Source: Blasia pusilla (Eukaryota; Marchantiophyta; Marchantiopsida; Blasiales). From it: a stretch of DNA of 64,000 nucleotides. Position 1 is the stretch's first letter, and every line of letters begins with the position of its first letter. The stretch covers positions 20,770,001 to 20,834,000 of the forward strand of contig CM114275.1 in NCBI GenBank assembly GCA_050084515.1, written 5' to 3'. Under the pieces are notes generated by a model. It saw only the letters and a program-made list of their open reading frames with translations. It was not told the DNA's origin and searched no databases. Below, one piece after another: positions 1 through 10,129 of the stretch. A program made the translations under genes and the position numbers.

Positions 1-198
1 ATTGAGGGGCATGTCCATGCAGAGGATGCTCCCATTCTTGACATTTCTATGGAGAGGAGTGTCATGATAGCCGCATCAATCCGTGGAGGAGAGGTGCCGC
101 TTTGGGGCTCAACTGAGGAGCTTCAACGCTTAACCACTGAGCATGTGCAAACCGGGTGGAGCGAGACGCTTGCACTAGAGTGTGATGGGTCAAAGTAA
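1..198 (+). pseudogene. Protease-DNMT linker, gypsy polyprotein fragment (copy A)
   Basis: Open frame from base 1 to a TAA at 196-198, truncated at its 5' end by the window. It corresponds to the region of copy B just downstream of the aspartic protease motif (residues such as SMERSVM and EVPLWGS are shared). No catalytic motif lies in the part visible here. The reading frame differs from that of the methyltransferase that follows, so at least one frameshift separates them in this copy. Confidence 0.7.
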
Positions 199-251
199 CC
201 CTAGCTAGGCAGAAGTGCTGCTATTACCCCTTTGGACACCACCCCGATAGT

Positions 252-1127
252 GTGGTGCATCCCAGAGGAGGGTATTGGGTATTGGATCTCTTTGGAGGGA
301 TCGGCAGTGGGTTAGCTGCTGTTTTGCACGATGGAGTGTGCATGCAACAGTCCCTATATGTGGAGATCGATGATGTTGCGAGGCACGATTCACTTCTCCG
401 TGTGGCGTTGTTACGCCTCCGTTTTCCTGACTTGTTTTCTACGTCCGCCATTCAGGGTTGCCAGAGTTCCCTACTAAGGGACATTTCATTGTTGGGGGCG
501 TAGGACTTGGAGTGGCTAGGGACCATAGACTTGGTCATTGCTGGTTGGCCGTGTCAGGGCCAATCGTGTGCTGAACGAGGTAGCGGGTTAACTGACACTT
601 GGTCTAGGTTATTTTGGGAGATGATGCGGATCTTGCGACATTTACATAAGCATTAGCCTCGTTCTCCAGCATACATTTTGGAGAATGTGCCAATTTTGGG
701 CGATTCAAGGTCCCGCGTGGGACCAACTTGGTACCAAATGAGGTATTGCGGAGGGTTTATGCAAGAGTGGAGCGTCCCTCCGATTTGTTGGTGGATACTG
801 TATTGGATCCGGGTCGTCGATCAGAGGCAGTGAGGGACGATGATTGATCGTCGTTAATTGTGGTCAACAGAATTAGCATGCCACCAGCAGCCTTTTCCCA
901 CATTAGTGAGTTTTCCCGCTTCTTATGCATTCAAGGAGGCCGGACGTGGCTTGGTTTGGGATGAACAGATAAAGATGTTGGTGGAGCCCAACGCCAATGA
1001 GCGAGAGCGAGCGATGGGATTCCCCACAGGAGTGACGGTAGTACTGCCACTATCAGAGGAATCACGACGTCATGTCTTGGGTCAAGCGATGGACCTAAAC
1101 TGCTTGACATGGATTTTCAACTTATGA
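252..1127 (+). pseudogene. Retrotransposon-encoded C5-cytosine DNA methyltransferase (decayed, copy A)
   Basis: Cytosine methyltransferase motifs appear in canonical order. Motif I is VLDLFGGIGSGLAA, motif II is YVEIDDVAR, and motif IV is DLVIAGWPCQG with the catalytic Pro-Cys. Motif VI is YILENV, and a C-terminal part (858-1127) holds AMGFPTGVT and RHVLGQAMDL, matching motifs IX-X. The layout resembles the DNMT3 class. Stops lie at about 501 (TAG) and 654 (TAG, where copy B has CAG). Compared with copy B, about 110 bp is missing near 700-715, removing motif VIII, so no active enzyme is possible. The expected role is methylation of cytosine in DNA, perhaps the element's own. DNMTs inside retrotransposons are known from charophytes and dinoflagellates. 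Confidence 0.85.
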
Positions 1128-1416
1128 GTAGCTGAGCAACGCCGTTTGAGGATGCGACAGATCACCAAATTTGCGTTGGTGAGACCCATGCCTATCAAGA
1201 GGGTTGAGGCAGTGGCTAGGGGTGAGACCCAAGGAGATCGACACACCATGGATGATCGAGAGAGATATTTTGCAGGTACACTAGGAGATGATAGCCACAG
1301 CATCAAGCGTGGTTCCGGGTATTGCACGTGGAGATGAGAGTTTGCAGTTGGTTGCAGAAGAGAAGTCGAGTTTGATTGTAGGAGTCGGGGTTGCACCATA
1401 GCAACCACTGACAACC

Positions 1417-2885
1417 GTGCCGAAGAGTCCTACCGTAGTCACGATGGAGACTTGGGAGCCATATATGAGCCATAAGTTAACAAGAGGAGAGCGGCGTCGG
1501 ATACACCAGTTCCTTAGGAGTTATAGGAGTTGTTTTGCATTTAGTATGCATGATTTGGGTATGCTGAAGGGTTCAAGGATCCGCATTGAATTGTCGAGTG
1601 ACACGCCGATCTTCTGACGACCCTACAGGTATAGTGACATGGAGAGGGCTCTGATTTAGAGTAGGAGCCAGGACTTGGTTAGAGCAGGACTAGTGGAGAT
1701 GTCGTATGGAGAGTATGCATCTTCCACTGTCATGCCCGCGAAGAAGGATGTGCATGGCAATTGGACGGATAGGCAAATGTGGTGAGATTAGCGACCTATC
1801 AATCGGCAGACTAAGTCCGATAGGTATGTCATGCCCACCCTTTTGATGCGATTGGGCATGCAAAGATCTTCATTTCATTGGATTTGCGAGTTGAATACCA
1901 TTTGCTGCCTATCAGATTGGAGGACAGGCAGAAGATGACATTTTGGGGCATCGATCCTCACTGGAAGGATTGTTTGTACCAGTGGCGGTTCTTACCATTC
2001 GGGTTAAAGAACGCCCCGGCTGAGTTTCAGAGGGTCATGGATTGGATCTTTGAAGGTCTAGATTTTGCAAGGTGTTACATTGATGACATCGTAGTTTTTA
2101 GCGCCACGGTTGAGGAGCATGAGCGACATCTAGAGGAGGTATTTCGACGATTACAATTACATGGGCTAAAGCTACATCCAAGAAAGTGCAAGTTCTTCTA
2201 TGACTACATTGACTACTTGGGTCATATGATATACCCTGGGGGCCTTGGTATGCAATAGACGAAGGTAGAGGCTATTTCAAGCATTCCACGTGCCACAGAT
2301 GTGAGTCGAGTTCGTGCATTTATGGGATTGGCGAACTTCTATTGACGGTACGTCAAGGGTTTTAGTTTGATTGCAAAGCCGCTAACCTTGATGACCAAGG
2401 TGGATCAGGAGTGGCACTGGGGGATGAGCAAGAGAGAGCATTTCAGATGCTCAAGGACAGATTGACGTTTGTGCCCATATTGAGGAGACCAATCAGGGGA
2501 CGTCCTTTCCAGTTGCATACCGATTGGAGCATGTTGGGGCTTGGAGCACTGCTCATCCAGCATGACGATGATGGTAGAGAGTTCGTGGTGGCTTATGCTA
2601 GTCGCTCGAACAACGCTGCAGAGGCAAAGTATATCTTGTATGAGGGTGAGTGCTTGATTGTAGTGTGGGCTGTCGCACATTTCAGATGTTATCTATTCGG
2701 CAATCCCTTTACCATCAAGACTGATCATCAGCCAGTTAAGTGGTTGATGGAGTCCGACAAGCTTACAGGGAAGCTTGCATTGCAAGGTGGGCTCTTTTGT
2801 TGCAGGAGTATGACTTCCAGGTGGTGCATAGACTTGGGACGCTCAACAAGGATGCAGATGGTTTTAGGTATAACCCATTCTCGAG
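1417..2885 (+). pseudogene. Reverse transcriptase and RNase H domains (gypsy copy A, decayed)
   Basis: The RT begins around the conserved TRGERRRIHQFLRSYRSCFA segment (1417-1617). It continues through FLPFGLKNAPAEFQRVMD and the YIDDIVVFS box (polymerase YxDD), then LGHMIYPGG, up to 2258. RNase H follows at 2411-2880 with FQLHTDWSMLGLGALL and YEGECLIVVWAV and ends near TDHQPVKWLM. Stops at 1615 and 2345 are TGA where copy B reads CGA, and a TAG near 2256 replaces CAG. These domains convert element RNA to DNA in the virus-like particle. The YxDD is intact here but lost in copy B. Confidence 0.85.
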
Positions 2886-2895
2886 TCAGTGAGAT

Positions 2896-4170
2896 ATGAC
2901 TAGAGCTCGTAGGCATAGTGAGAGTGATAAGGAGTTGGTGCCAGGATGGCATGCGTCAACCTATTTGGGCTTGTTGGCTATGAAGAGCCAGATTGCTCAG
3001 ACTTTGATGGCGAAGTCTGATGGAGATTCCTTAGATCTAGAGGCTAGTGAGGAGACGACAGGTGGCCGAGACATTCATGACGATGGAGTGGTCTTTCAGT
3101 ACTTGCGTACTCGCAGCGTTCCGAGCATAGTGGGTGCTAGAGAGCGGGATCATATCCTACGGCGAGCCACACGGTTCCGGTGGGAGGGCACACATGAATT
3201 GCGAGAGTGGGAGGATGGTAGAGTGCGTGTAGTGCCTCATCCTTCGCAGAGAGCATGTTTAGTGCATCATGCCCACGAGGAGTTGGGTCATTTTGGAGTG
3301 AAGCGGACGTACGACTTGCTCCAGATTCAGTATTGGTGGCGAGGCATAGAGCCTGACGTTATGCAGTTTGTTGCCAAATGCATGGTGTATGATCGAGTCT
3401 GAGCATCGTTCAATGCTTCGACTCCACAGTTTCATCCACTTCTGATCATCGGTTTAGGTTATAGATGGAGTTTGGATTTTGCATGACCTTTGCCTTTTAC
3501 GGAGCGCCATAGTCGTTATGTGTTGGTGATGGTCGAGCACTTCTCGAAGTGGATAGAGTTGGTTGCATTGCCTGAAAAAGAGAGTGAGGGAGTAGGGTAT
3601 GCCTTCCTAGATCGAGTGTTGAGGCATTACGACGCACCAGTTGAGGTGTTGATAGAACAGGGTATAGAGTTCTGAGGGGAGTTTCAGGCCTTGTCTGATA
3701 AGGCATTGATCGACCACCGCACTACTTTGCGAGATCATCCAGAGGCGGATGGACTAGCGGAGCGGGTTGTGCAGACGATGAAGAGAGGACTACGCAAGTA
3801 TGGCTTTAAGAGAGGTCACCTAGGAGATTGGGACCTTCAGTTGTCATGGTTGGCGATGGGATACAGATTCAATAAGCAGGCATCCTTAATGTCTTTCTCA
3901 CCGTACTTGTTGCTTTATGGCCGAGAGCCAGATTTACTTGCGGCCATTCGTCGAGATGTTGGTGAGGTGTTGAACCTTGAGGACCATGATGTATGGATGC
4001 GAGCATGTTCTGAGAGGGCGGAGTTGTTTCGGAGAGTGATGCCCATGGCATTTGAGAACTTAGTGATTGCGCAACATCGCGATACGTTGAGGTATGCGAC
4101 TTTTCGGGGAGGTGGTTATCGACCTACTATCCGGAGGTTTCATCAGGGAGACTATGTCTACTTGCAGTAG
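2896..4170 (+). pseudogene. DDE integrase (gypsy copy A, decayed)
   Basis: 2896-3402 carries the linker and the HHCC zinc-binding module (HHAHEELGHFGVKRTYDLL ... CMV); the last zinc Cys is replaced by Tyr. The catalytic core spans roughly 3460-3800 and reads HSRYVLVMVEHFSKWIE, then VLIEQGIEF where copy B has VLTDHGTEF, so the second catalytic Asp is lost. DHPEADGLAERV carries the Glu. The domain continues to SPYLLLYGREPDL and the C-terminal tail at 4170. Stops occur at about 3402, 3487 and 3675. The family inserts element DNA into chromosomes; this copy cannot. Confidence 0.85.
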
Positions 4171-4339
4171 ACGATACCCATGACGTTGAATATGACTGCA
4201 GGGCACACCATCTTGAGAGTGCGTGAGGTTTTGCCATCCGGTGTTCTCTAATTGGAGGGACACGATGGTATGGTTTGGAAGGACCATGTGCGTAACTGTG
4301 CGTCATGTCATCTTCCAAACATTGATGGTACAGTTGATT

Positions 4340-4513
4340 TGAGCTAAGCAATAGTTCATGTAGGCTTGCGGTGTATGTTGTTTGGTTTCGCCCGTGGTGC
4401 AGCCACTATGCTAGTCTGTGATGCGTGTTCAAGAGGATGGCATATGGCATGTTTGACGCCACCTCTCACTAGGGTTCTTCAAGGACGATGGATGTGTCCT
4501 AGATGTACATAGA
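4340..4513 (+). pseudogene. C-terminal PHD finger of gypsy polyprotein (copy A, one zinc ligand lost)
   Basis: The frame reads LRCMLFGF ... VCDACSRGWHMACL ... GRWMCPRC and then a TAG. This is a C4HC3 PHD finger with the WxCxxC ending, in the position where chromoviruses carry a chromodomain. The second zinc-binding Cys is Phe here, while copy B keeps all eight ligands. PHD fingers usually read histone H3 tails. By analogy it may direct integration to chromatin (inference). Confidence 0.75.
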
Positions 4514-4683
4514 GTAGGTAGTTCTACATTCCGACTTGTGTCTATGACATGGATGACAAGAAGGCGACTAAAAATGGGGCCACATGAGCACCTGGCCTTC
4601 TTGCTCTTAGCGTCCGAGAGATGTATGTCATGGTAGGTAGGGATAGATGGCTATCTAGAGTTAGAGGAACCTAACCATCAACT

Positions 4684-4694
4684 AGGGGGGCGAT
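4684..4694 (+). other. Polypurine tract (plus-strand primer), copy A
   Basis: The run AGGGGGGCGA lies between the last coding domain and the first copy of the 3' repeat unit. The same run occurs at the same place in copy B (minus strand, about 24600-24610). In LTR elements this tract primes second-strand synthesis and normally lies directly before the 3' LTR; here a ~125-bp unit intervenes. Confidence 0.6.
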
Positions 4695-4822
4695 TGGAGA
4701 TATTTTGGTACTTCTTGTCTTGTTTTTTGGATGCCATGAGTAAGCATGGGATCGTGCGTGTATATGTGTGTGTTCGGTGACAACGATGTATGTTGTGTAG
4801 TGATGTGTATGCACACAACAAC
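4695..4822 (+). repeat. 3' repeat unit B1 (copy A)
   Basis: About 128 bp starting GGAGATATTTTGGTACTTC and ending ATGTATGTTGTGTAG plus a short tail, directly before the LTR. The same unit recurs right after the LTR at 5342-5450 and flanks the LTR on both sides in copy B. Confidence 0.8.
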
Positions 4823-5341
4823 TATCACATCTTTTAGGATACATCGGTGAGATCTAGTAGAGCGCCTTCGTGAGTAGTGGAGGACACGCTCAGTAAGTTG
4901 AGGATGACCCCTCTGAGGCCCCGGGAAACCTGGGAGAGTAGGTTTCCCTTTCGTTTCGGCTCATTTGGAGCCATATTGAATAACTTACTATTTTAGGTAA
5001 GTACCAAAATGTGAGTATATGATAAACTTTCTATTTCTGATAAGTAGCCCTTGACCTCCTACATTAGGAGCCAAGGAGGTGACTTGGGAGCATAGGTTAC
5101 CATGGAGAGAGCTTGGCAGAGGGGAGAGGTATACCTCAAGGAGAGAGAGCTTGAGAGCTCATTCTCTCTTTGTTGAGCCTCTTGGCATGAGGCGGCGGAG
5201 CTATGGTCTTGCTTGCCTTGTGTGTGTAACCCAAGACTCCCATTAGGAGAATGGGTTTGGTTTGACATTGAGAGAGACATATGAGAGTGCATACATATGA
5301 GAACTATGGTATTGTGAGATAGATTATGTCTTATTTTATTA
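4823..5341 (+). repeat. 3' LTR of gypsy copy A
   Basis: About 519 bp matching the LTRs at 7549-8065, 23953-24470 and 33314-33835. Landmarks include CGTTTCGGCTCATTTGGAGCC, shared across the family, and a GAGAGAGCTT-rich stretch. Its ends are eroded compared with the TGTCACGACA ... TTACA termini of the 5' LTR of copy B. Confidence 0.85.
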
Positions 5342-5450
5342 GAGATATTTTGGTACTTCTTGTCTCGTTGTTTGGATGCAATGAGCTAGTATGGGATCGT
5401 GTGTGTTTGGTGTCAACGATGTATGTTGTGTAGCAATGTGTATATGCACA
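5342..5450 (+). repeat. 3' repeat unit B2 (copy A), beyond the LTR
   Basis: Second copy of the unit at 4695-4822, in the same orientation and immediately after the LTR (AGATATTTTGGTACTTC through GTATGTTGTGTAGCAATG). A normal LTR element should have unrelated host DNA here. It ends near 5450, where sequence of minus-strand copy C starts. Confidence 0.8.
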
Positions 5451-5455
5451 AAAAA

Positions 5456-5960
5456 TCCCGCACATCCAACCTGGATCCTCCATATCTCTGGCGGCTCCAT
5501 AAGACGTCGATGCCACAAATCCGTCATCGGATAACCTCCATGCCATAGCGGCAATCTACTCCTGTAGCTCTTGTATGCTACAAATACTAGAACATGCCGT
5601 TCCATGCTGTAAACGGGTTAAACTCTCTAGAGTTCGTAGCCCGCTTTGAGTCACATCAACTCCTAAACTCCGCAATGAAGTCGTGTAGCTCTATAGTGCC
5701 TACAACACCTGGAAACCTATGCGGTCCTCTACCCCGATCGTCCATCTCGTACGCCCAACTGGTAGAACCACTCAATATGTACGGTGGATCACTAACACAC
5801 TCCTCTATACGCTCCTCCTCGTCTGAAGACGGCACAAAAGGAGATTGAGGTGATCTCTCACAAGGAGACCCTTGAAATCTTGCCCCACTCCAGGTAAATC
5901 CTCCAGACCTACTCTCAGATCCACTACCTCGCCTCTCAAAATCTTGAAAAGATGTCGTGA
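5456..5960 (-). pseudogene. gag fragment with internal deletion (copy C)
   Basis: 5456-5585 matches the copy B segment at about 30165-30285 (after the zinc knuckle), and 5586-5960 matches copy B at 31381-31760 (gag N-terminus). The 1.1 kb between, most of the gag body and the zinc knuckle, is missing at a junction near 5585. This is an internal deletion derivative that could move only with help from an intact relative. Confidence 0.75.
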
Positions 5961-7548
5961 TGACACTCGTGTCCCTCTTACACGATCACTCTCAATCTCG
6001 TGAGTAATTCCTCAATCGCTCAAACTAAACATGCGGCACTCAATCTACTCTCTCTCATTGAGACATGTGTTGTGCAACAACAAGCGGCGTGAAGCGGCCA
6101 ATCAATTGATCTATCGTCTCATCGACAAACCATCCTCAACTCTACACATCCCACACAAGTCCATGCCCCTTAAACCCATACATCATCGATGCTCTCAGCA
6201 TCAACACGAAACCAAATATCCCAAATAACTTCCCAATACCCGGAAATCCCTAACACGTGCAGGGCAAAAGACAAGAATGGGTAACCTAACAATAAATGTC
6301 GATAGCGCTCCTCATCAACTGCAAATCTCGACCCCAACTCGGTCGTGAAGACAACTCCTCCAATCAACAAGTCGGCATTCTCTCGTACTAACGGTGCTCA
6401 AACCTCCTTGATATGCGGTGCAGGTCCAACGGTTCTGTGCAGCACTAGCGGCACGGAACGGCTACAAATGGCACAGTACTCGGGAATGGGGTGCGGCACT
6501 TGGCAGCATACCCTCCTCAGTCAACAAAATGCAATCTGCTCCTAGTGATGGTGCGGCTCCGCAATCGAGATGGTGCGATCCAGCCACAAGCAGCACAACA
6601 CGGAAATCGGCGGCACGTTGCATCTACGGGCATCACGACACGGTACTCGATCGTTGTCAAACGACTACCAATCACAACATAGCAAAGTGGAAAAGAACTA
6701 CAATCCCATGAATCCAAAAAGGTCACACTATCAAAGTCGCGAGTCAATGAGTGGCGATGACTCATATAGACTCAGCAAGTATGGCAGCGGCTGCCCTACC
6801 TGGCCACTAGTGACTGGCCATTGTCTTTAACAGGGGCGGTGGCGATAGTAACTCGTGTTGATGGCGGCAACTGATAGCGGCGGCGGCGGCGACAACTCAC
6901 AACGGTGGCAGCGGCAACGGCAACCAACGGCAGTGATGGCGATAAGTGGTGGCGGAAGAGGTGGCGGCTGCAAAGACGATGACGATGTGGACGGCGCAGA
7001 CGGCGACGGTTGCTTTACGGTTTGGCCGTTTTTACCCTATAAATTGGAAATTTGCAAAATTGGCCATTACTTTTTGCTCGCAACTCCAAATTATGCACTC
7101 TCTGTTGCATAGTGTGTATAGTTTCACCATCTACAATGATCTTAAAAAATATTTTGAATTGAACAATCCCATAAAAATTGATGGGGACTGTTGTAAAGCC
7201 CTACGTGTCTTTCTCCTACACAAAATTTGGCAGCGCTTCCGTGCTGATTTCTCCCAACGAAAATGTAAAACCTATGAAATTACAAATCAGCAAGCTACAT
7301 GGTGCTCCCGAGAGCATCGGCATGGGGCAATCCGCCCCCATAATCAATCCCTATCAGAAATTGGGTAGCGCTTCCGCACGCCACTCTCTCACCCAAAAAA
7401 TCGGCAAACAAACGTCACGAGAGCGGCTCATGCTCTCGTGAGCACTCCCATGAGCCATGAAGCAGGGAACACGGTCCCCAATCTGCACCAATCATTGAGC
7501 AACCAATGAGCTCCCCCATGAATCTCTCTCACCCTCTCATTCTCTTGT
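5961..7548 (-). other. Untranslated leader of copy C
   Basis: About 1.6 kb between the 5' LTR and gag, matching 31766-33313 in copy B. It contains a GC-rich stretch around 6840-7010 with repeated GGCGGC and GACGG steps, and no conserved open frame. I see no clear tRNA-primer complement next to the LTR. The function of such a long leader is unknown. Confidence 0.6.
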
Positions 7549-8065
7549 TGTAAATCAAGATCCAATCTCTCTCAACACCATAGCTCTCAAATATGTGCAC
7601 TCTCACATGTCTCTCTCAATGTCAAACCAAACCCACTCTCCTAATGAGAGGCTTGGGTTAGACTCACAAGGCAAGGGACCATAGCTTCTTTTCCTCATGC
7701 CGAGAGGTTCAACAAAGAGAGAATGAGCTCTCAAGCTCTCTCTGCTTGAGGTATATCCCTTCCCTCTCCCAAGCTCTCTTCTCCGTAACCTATGCTCGCA
7801 TGTCACCTCCTTGGCTCTTGACCTATTGTAGCGGGTCAAGGGCCACTTCCAAAAGTGGAAATCCAACTCTACCAAACATTTGAAAACTTTCCCAAAATAG
7901 TATGTTTCTATATATGGCTCCAAATGAGCCGAAACAAAGGGAAAACATGCTCTCGTATGTTTCCCGGGACCTCGACAAGTCATCCTCGACCTCCTAAGTC
8001 TGTCCTCCTCTACTCGCGAAGGCTCTCTACCATATCTCTTTGATCTATGCTAAAAAATTGTGACA
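7549..8065 (-). repeat. 5' LTR of gypsy copy C
   Basis: 517 bp with TG...CA type ends (plus strand TGTAAATCAAG ... TTGTGACA). It matches the copy B LTRs along its length, including the GGCTCCAAATGAGCCGAAAC segment. On the element strand nothing resembling the 3' repeat unit lies upstream of it. Confidence 0.85.
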
Positions 8066-9300
8066 TATCTGTCTTACAAAGATCAAGTTTACTGTCACGG
8101 TAGGAACAAAGAGAACATTTCCAAACACAAAGATCATCAGATGCTATTGGAAAATTATCGGTATGTATGATACGATGTTGAGTATCATCTCCTATGGGCA
8201 CAATTGTAAGATCTTTCACTAACTTCACACTACTAAATCATTTAGTTTGTGAGGTCATATGATTTGATGTACTAGAGTCGATGCATCAATCTATGGTTGA
8301 ATATTTTTTGACCATTGCTCTCATATGATGAGTTATGACCAGAAGGCAGTCAGTTTGTAAATGATATTATTCTTGATACTACCCTTGGTATTGTTGCTCC
8401 ACATAGTTTTATTCTTGTAACGCTCCCATTCTCTTATCTGCCTTCTTCTTGAAGCAGAACTTTGCATAATAACAATTTATCTCATAATAATTGCAAGATC
8501 TAAGGACCCTCTACTATTGACCTCGATCCCAACTGTTTCCACCATCACCACCTTTTGATTGTGTCTTTATTGGCTCGTATTAAATTGAGTGAAGTTATGT
8601 TGAGTGCCTCGTCCTCCATATGCTTGATATCCACCACTACCACAAAAGCTTCTATCACGACCTCCGCCTTTATTTGATCCATTATTTGCAAATAGCGCAT
8701 TCTCTTGCATACAAGATGAGCTATTTTTTCTTACTAAACGCATCTCCTCGCTAATTAATATTGGGACTAACTCTTGAAAGGTTAGATATTTTTTTCTCAC
8801 AAAGATAGAGATCTCAAAAGACTTGTAATCTTTTGGAATGCCATGAAGAGTGAACAAAATCTTATCATCATCTTCTACAATCACTCCAATGCAATGCTTC
8901 ATCTGATTAATATAATGTTTTATACTCAAAAAATAATCATTGATGTTTTGCGATTCTTTCCTCACTTGTTTAGTTATTGTTTCCATTGAAGCTTTTTGTC
9001 TTTGTAGATATCAGGACAACTTTTCCAATGTATCCCTGGTCTCCTTTGGAGGATCAACAACTTCAATGTGACCTATCATTGGCGAACTGATTGAAATTTA
9101 GTGGATTACTTGCCTTGCGTGTTTGTTCAAAGCGCGAGCATTCAAGTGCGTTGAGTTACCTTATCGTTTTGCCTCATCACATGTAACAAGCTCCCATAGT
9201 TCTTGACCCATGAGAAAATTCTTCATACGAAACTTCCAGACATTGTAATTTTGCTTAGCTACCTTCTTGTCTGTGATGGTTGTCAAGGAATACTCCATGA
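8066..9300 (-). pseudogene. Ty1/copia gag-protease relic
   Basis: On the minus strand, an N-terminal copia gag segment (NYNVWKFRMKNFLMGQELWE, about 9200-9300) leads to the UBN2-type gag core at 8567-8986, with DDKILFTLHGIPKDYKSFE and YLTFQELVPILISEEMR. A degraded zinc knuckle follows near 8450 (CYYAKFC), and then a protease-like IDSSTSNHMTSQTK near 8260, where intact copia proteases read DSGAS. The relic stops where copy C begins at 8065. From 9300 to 9840 I see no coding signal. Numerous stops show it is dead. Confidence 0.75.
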
Positions 9301-9839
9301 AGAACGATTATACTTACTATATATAAGTTTAGGCTCTCCACTGCTCTTATTAAAACGTATCACTCATACATAGAAATTGACATGTAATTTACCAAAACTA
9401 ACCAAATTCATGAAAGAACTAACAAAAATTAGCTCGTAGAGAGCAAATTGCACAACTTTCATTCACTTATTGTACTTTCCTACACTAAAATTGATATTAT
9501 AGGAGCTCATCGTGTCAGAATCAAATGAGTTTGGAAGCGTCAAAATGCTCTCAACAAGCTCTACAAGGCGATCAGAACTAGCTTTTGGTGCTGTTCTGAC
9601 CGATACAAACCATATTTATGAATCGACCAAGAAAGCCCTAAAAATTCCTCCAAAGTTTTGTCACTATCATAAATCCACCTTAAATCTTTTATCGCTGAGC
9701 TCTAACTAAAATTTCCTTCTCCCAAACTATAATGGTTGCTTCTTTTGCCTCTCTTCTCTCTTCAAGCATCGAGAATTTCAATTGATGTTCTCTTATCTCT
9801 TGATGATTATCCATGCTTCTTTACCACGTAGAAAACTGG

Positions 9840-10085
9840 TAAAGAAACATAATTGATGGGATACGACTCTCACAGTGAAACACCACCATGGAGAACAAAA
9901 TTTTGCACCGAGAGAATAAGTGGAGGCTGGTCTCCTTCTCAATTACATAGGATATATGCAAAAAACCCTACCTCTTATCCTAACCATAGTCTCATGTTAT
10001 TCTAACTATGATTAAATTAGCCCTAGTTAAGATAATCATATTTAACTAACTTACCAAGACTAAGCTTTCCTACTTCGTGTGAGTA
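9840..10085 (-). repeat. Copia LTR-like fragment
   Basis: Its minus strand (AACTAGGGCTAATTTAATC, GAGACTATGGTTAGGATAAG, then CCTATGTAATTGAGAAGGAG) is clearly related to plus-strand sequence at 43648-43790. It lies just upstream of the copia gag relic, as expected for its 5' LTR. The outer boundary is not clear. Confidence 0.5.
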
Positions 10086-10129
10086 CCAAATGTAGCAGCT
10101 CGAATGTCTGATGAGCTAGACTTTAACTT

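Larger units (their letters stand above)
1..5450 (+). mobile_element. Ty3/gypsy element copy A with DNMT and PHD domains (5' part outside window)
   Basis: Plus-strand LTR retrotransposon relic that starts before base 1. In order it holds the protease tail, a C5-cytosine methyltransferase, reverse transcriptase, RNase H, DDE integrase, PHD finger, polypurine tract, and a repeat unit - LTR - repeat unit arrangement at the 3' end. The order RT-RNase H-integrase is the Ty3/gypsy order. Many stops and frameshifts interrupt it, so this copy is dead. It matches minus-strand copy B (23.8-33.8 kb) throughout at the protein level. Its 3' end abuts minus-strand copy C, which begins abruptly in gag at about 5456. 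Confidence 0.9.
5456..8065 (-). mobile_element. Deleted gypsy copy C (LTR, leader, partial gag)
   Basis: Minus-strand member of the same family as A and B: 5' LTR at 7549-8065, a long leader, then part of gag up to 5456, where it stops abruptly next to copy A. It carries no protease, DNMT, RT or integrase. It is inserted in, or joined to, a Ty1/copia relic at 8066. Its LTR starts TGTCACAATTTTTTAGC on the minus strand, matching the 5' LTR edge of copy B. Confidence 0.85.

Noticed and set aside
252-1127. Bacterial restriction-modification methyltransferase contamination
   Set aside because: The DNMT lies inside a gypsy polyprotein in two copies and shares a frame with the protease.
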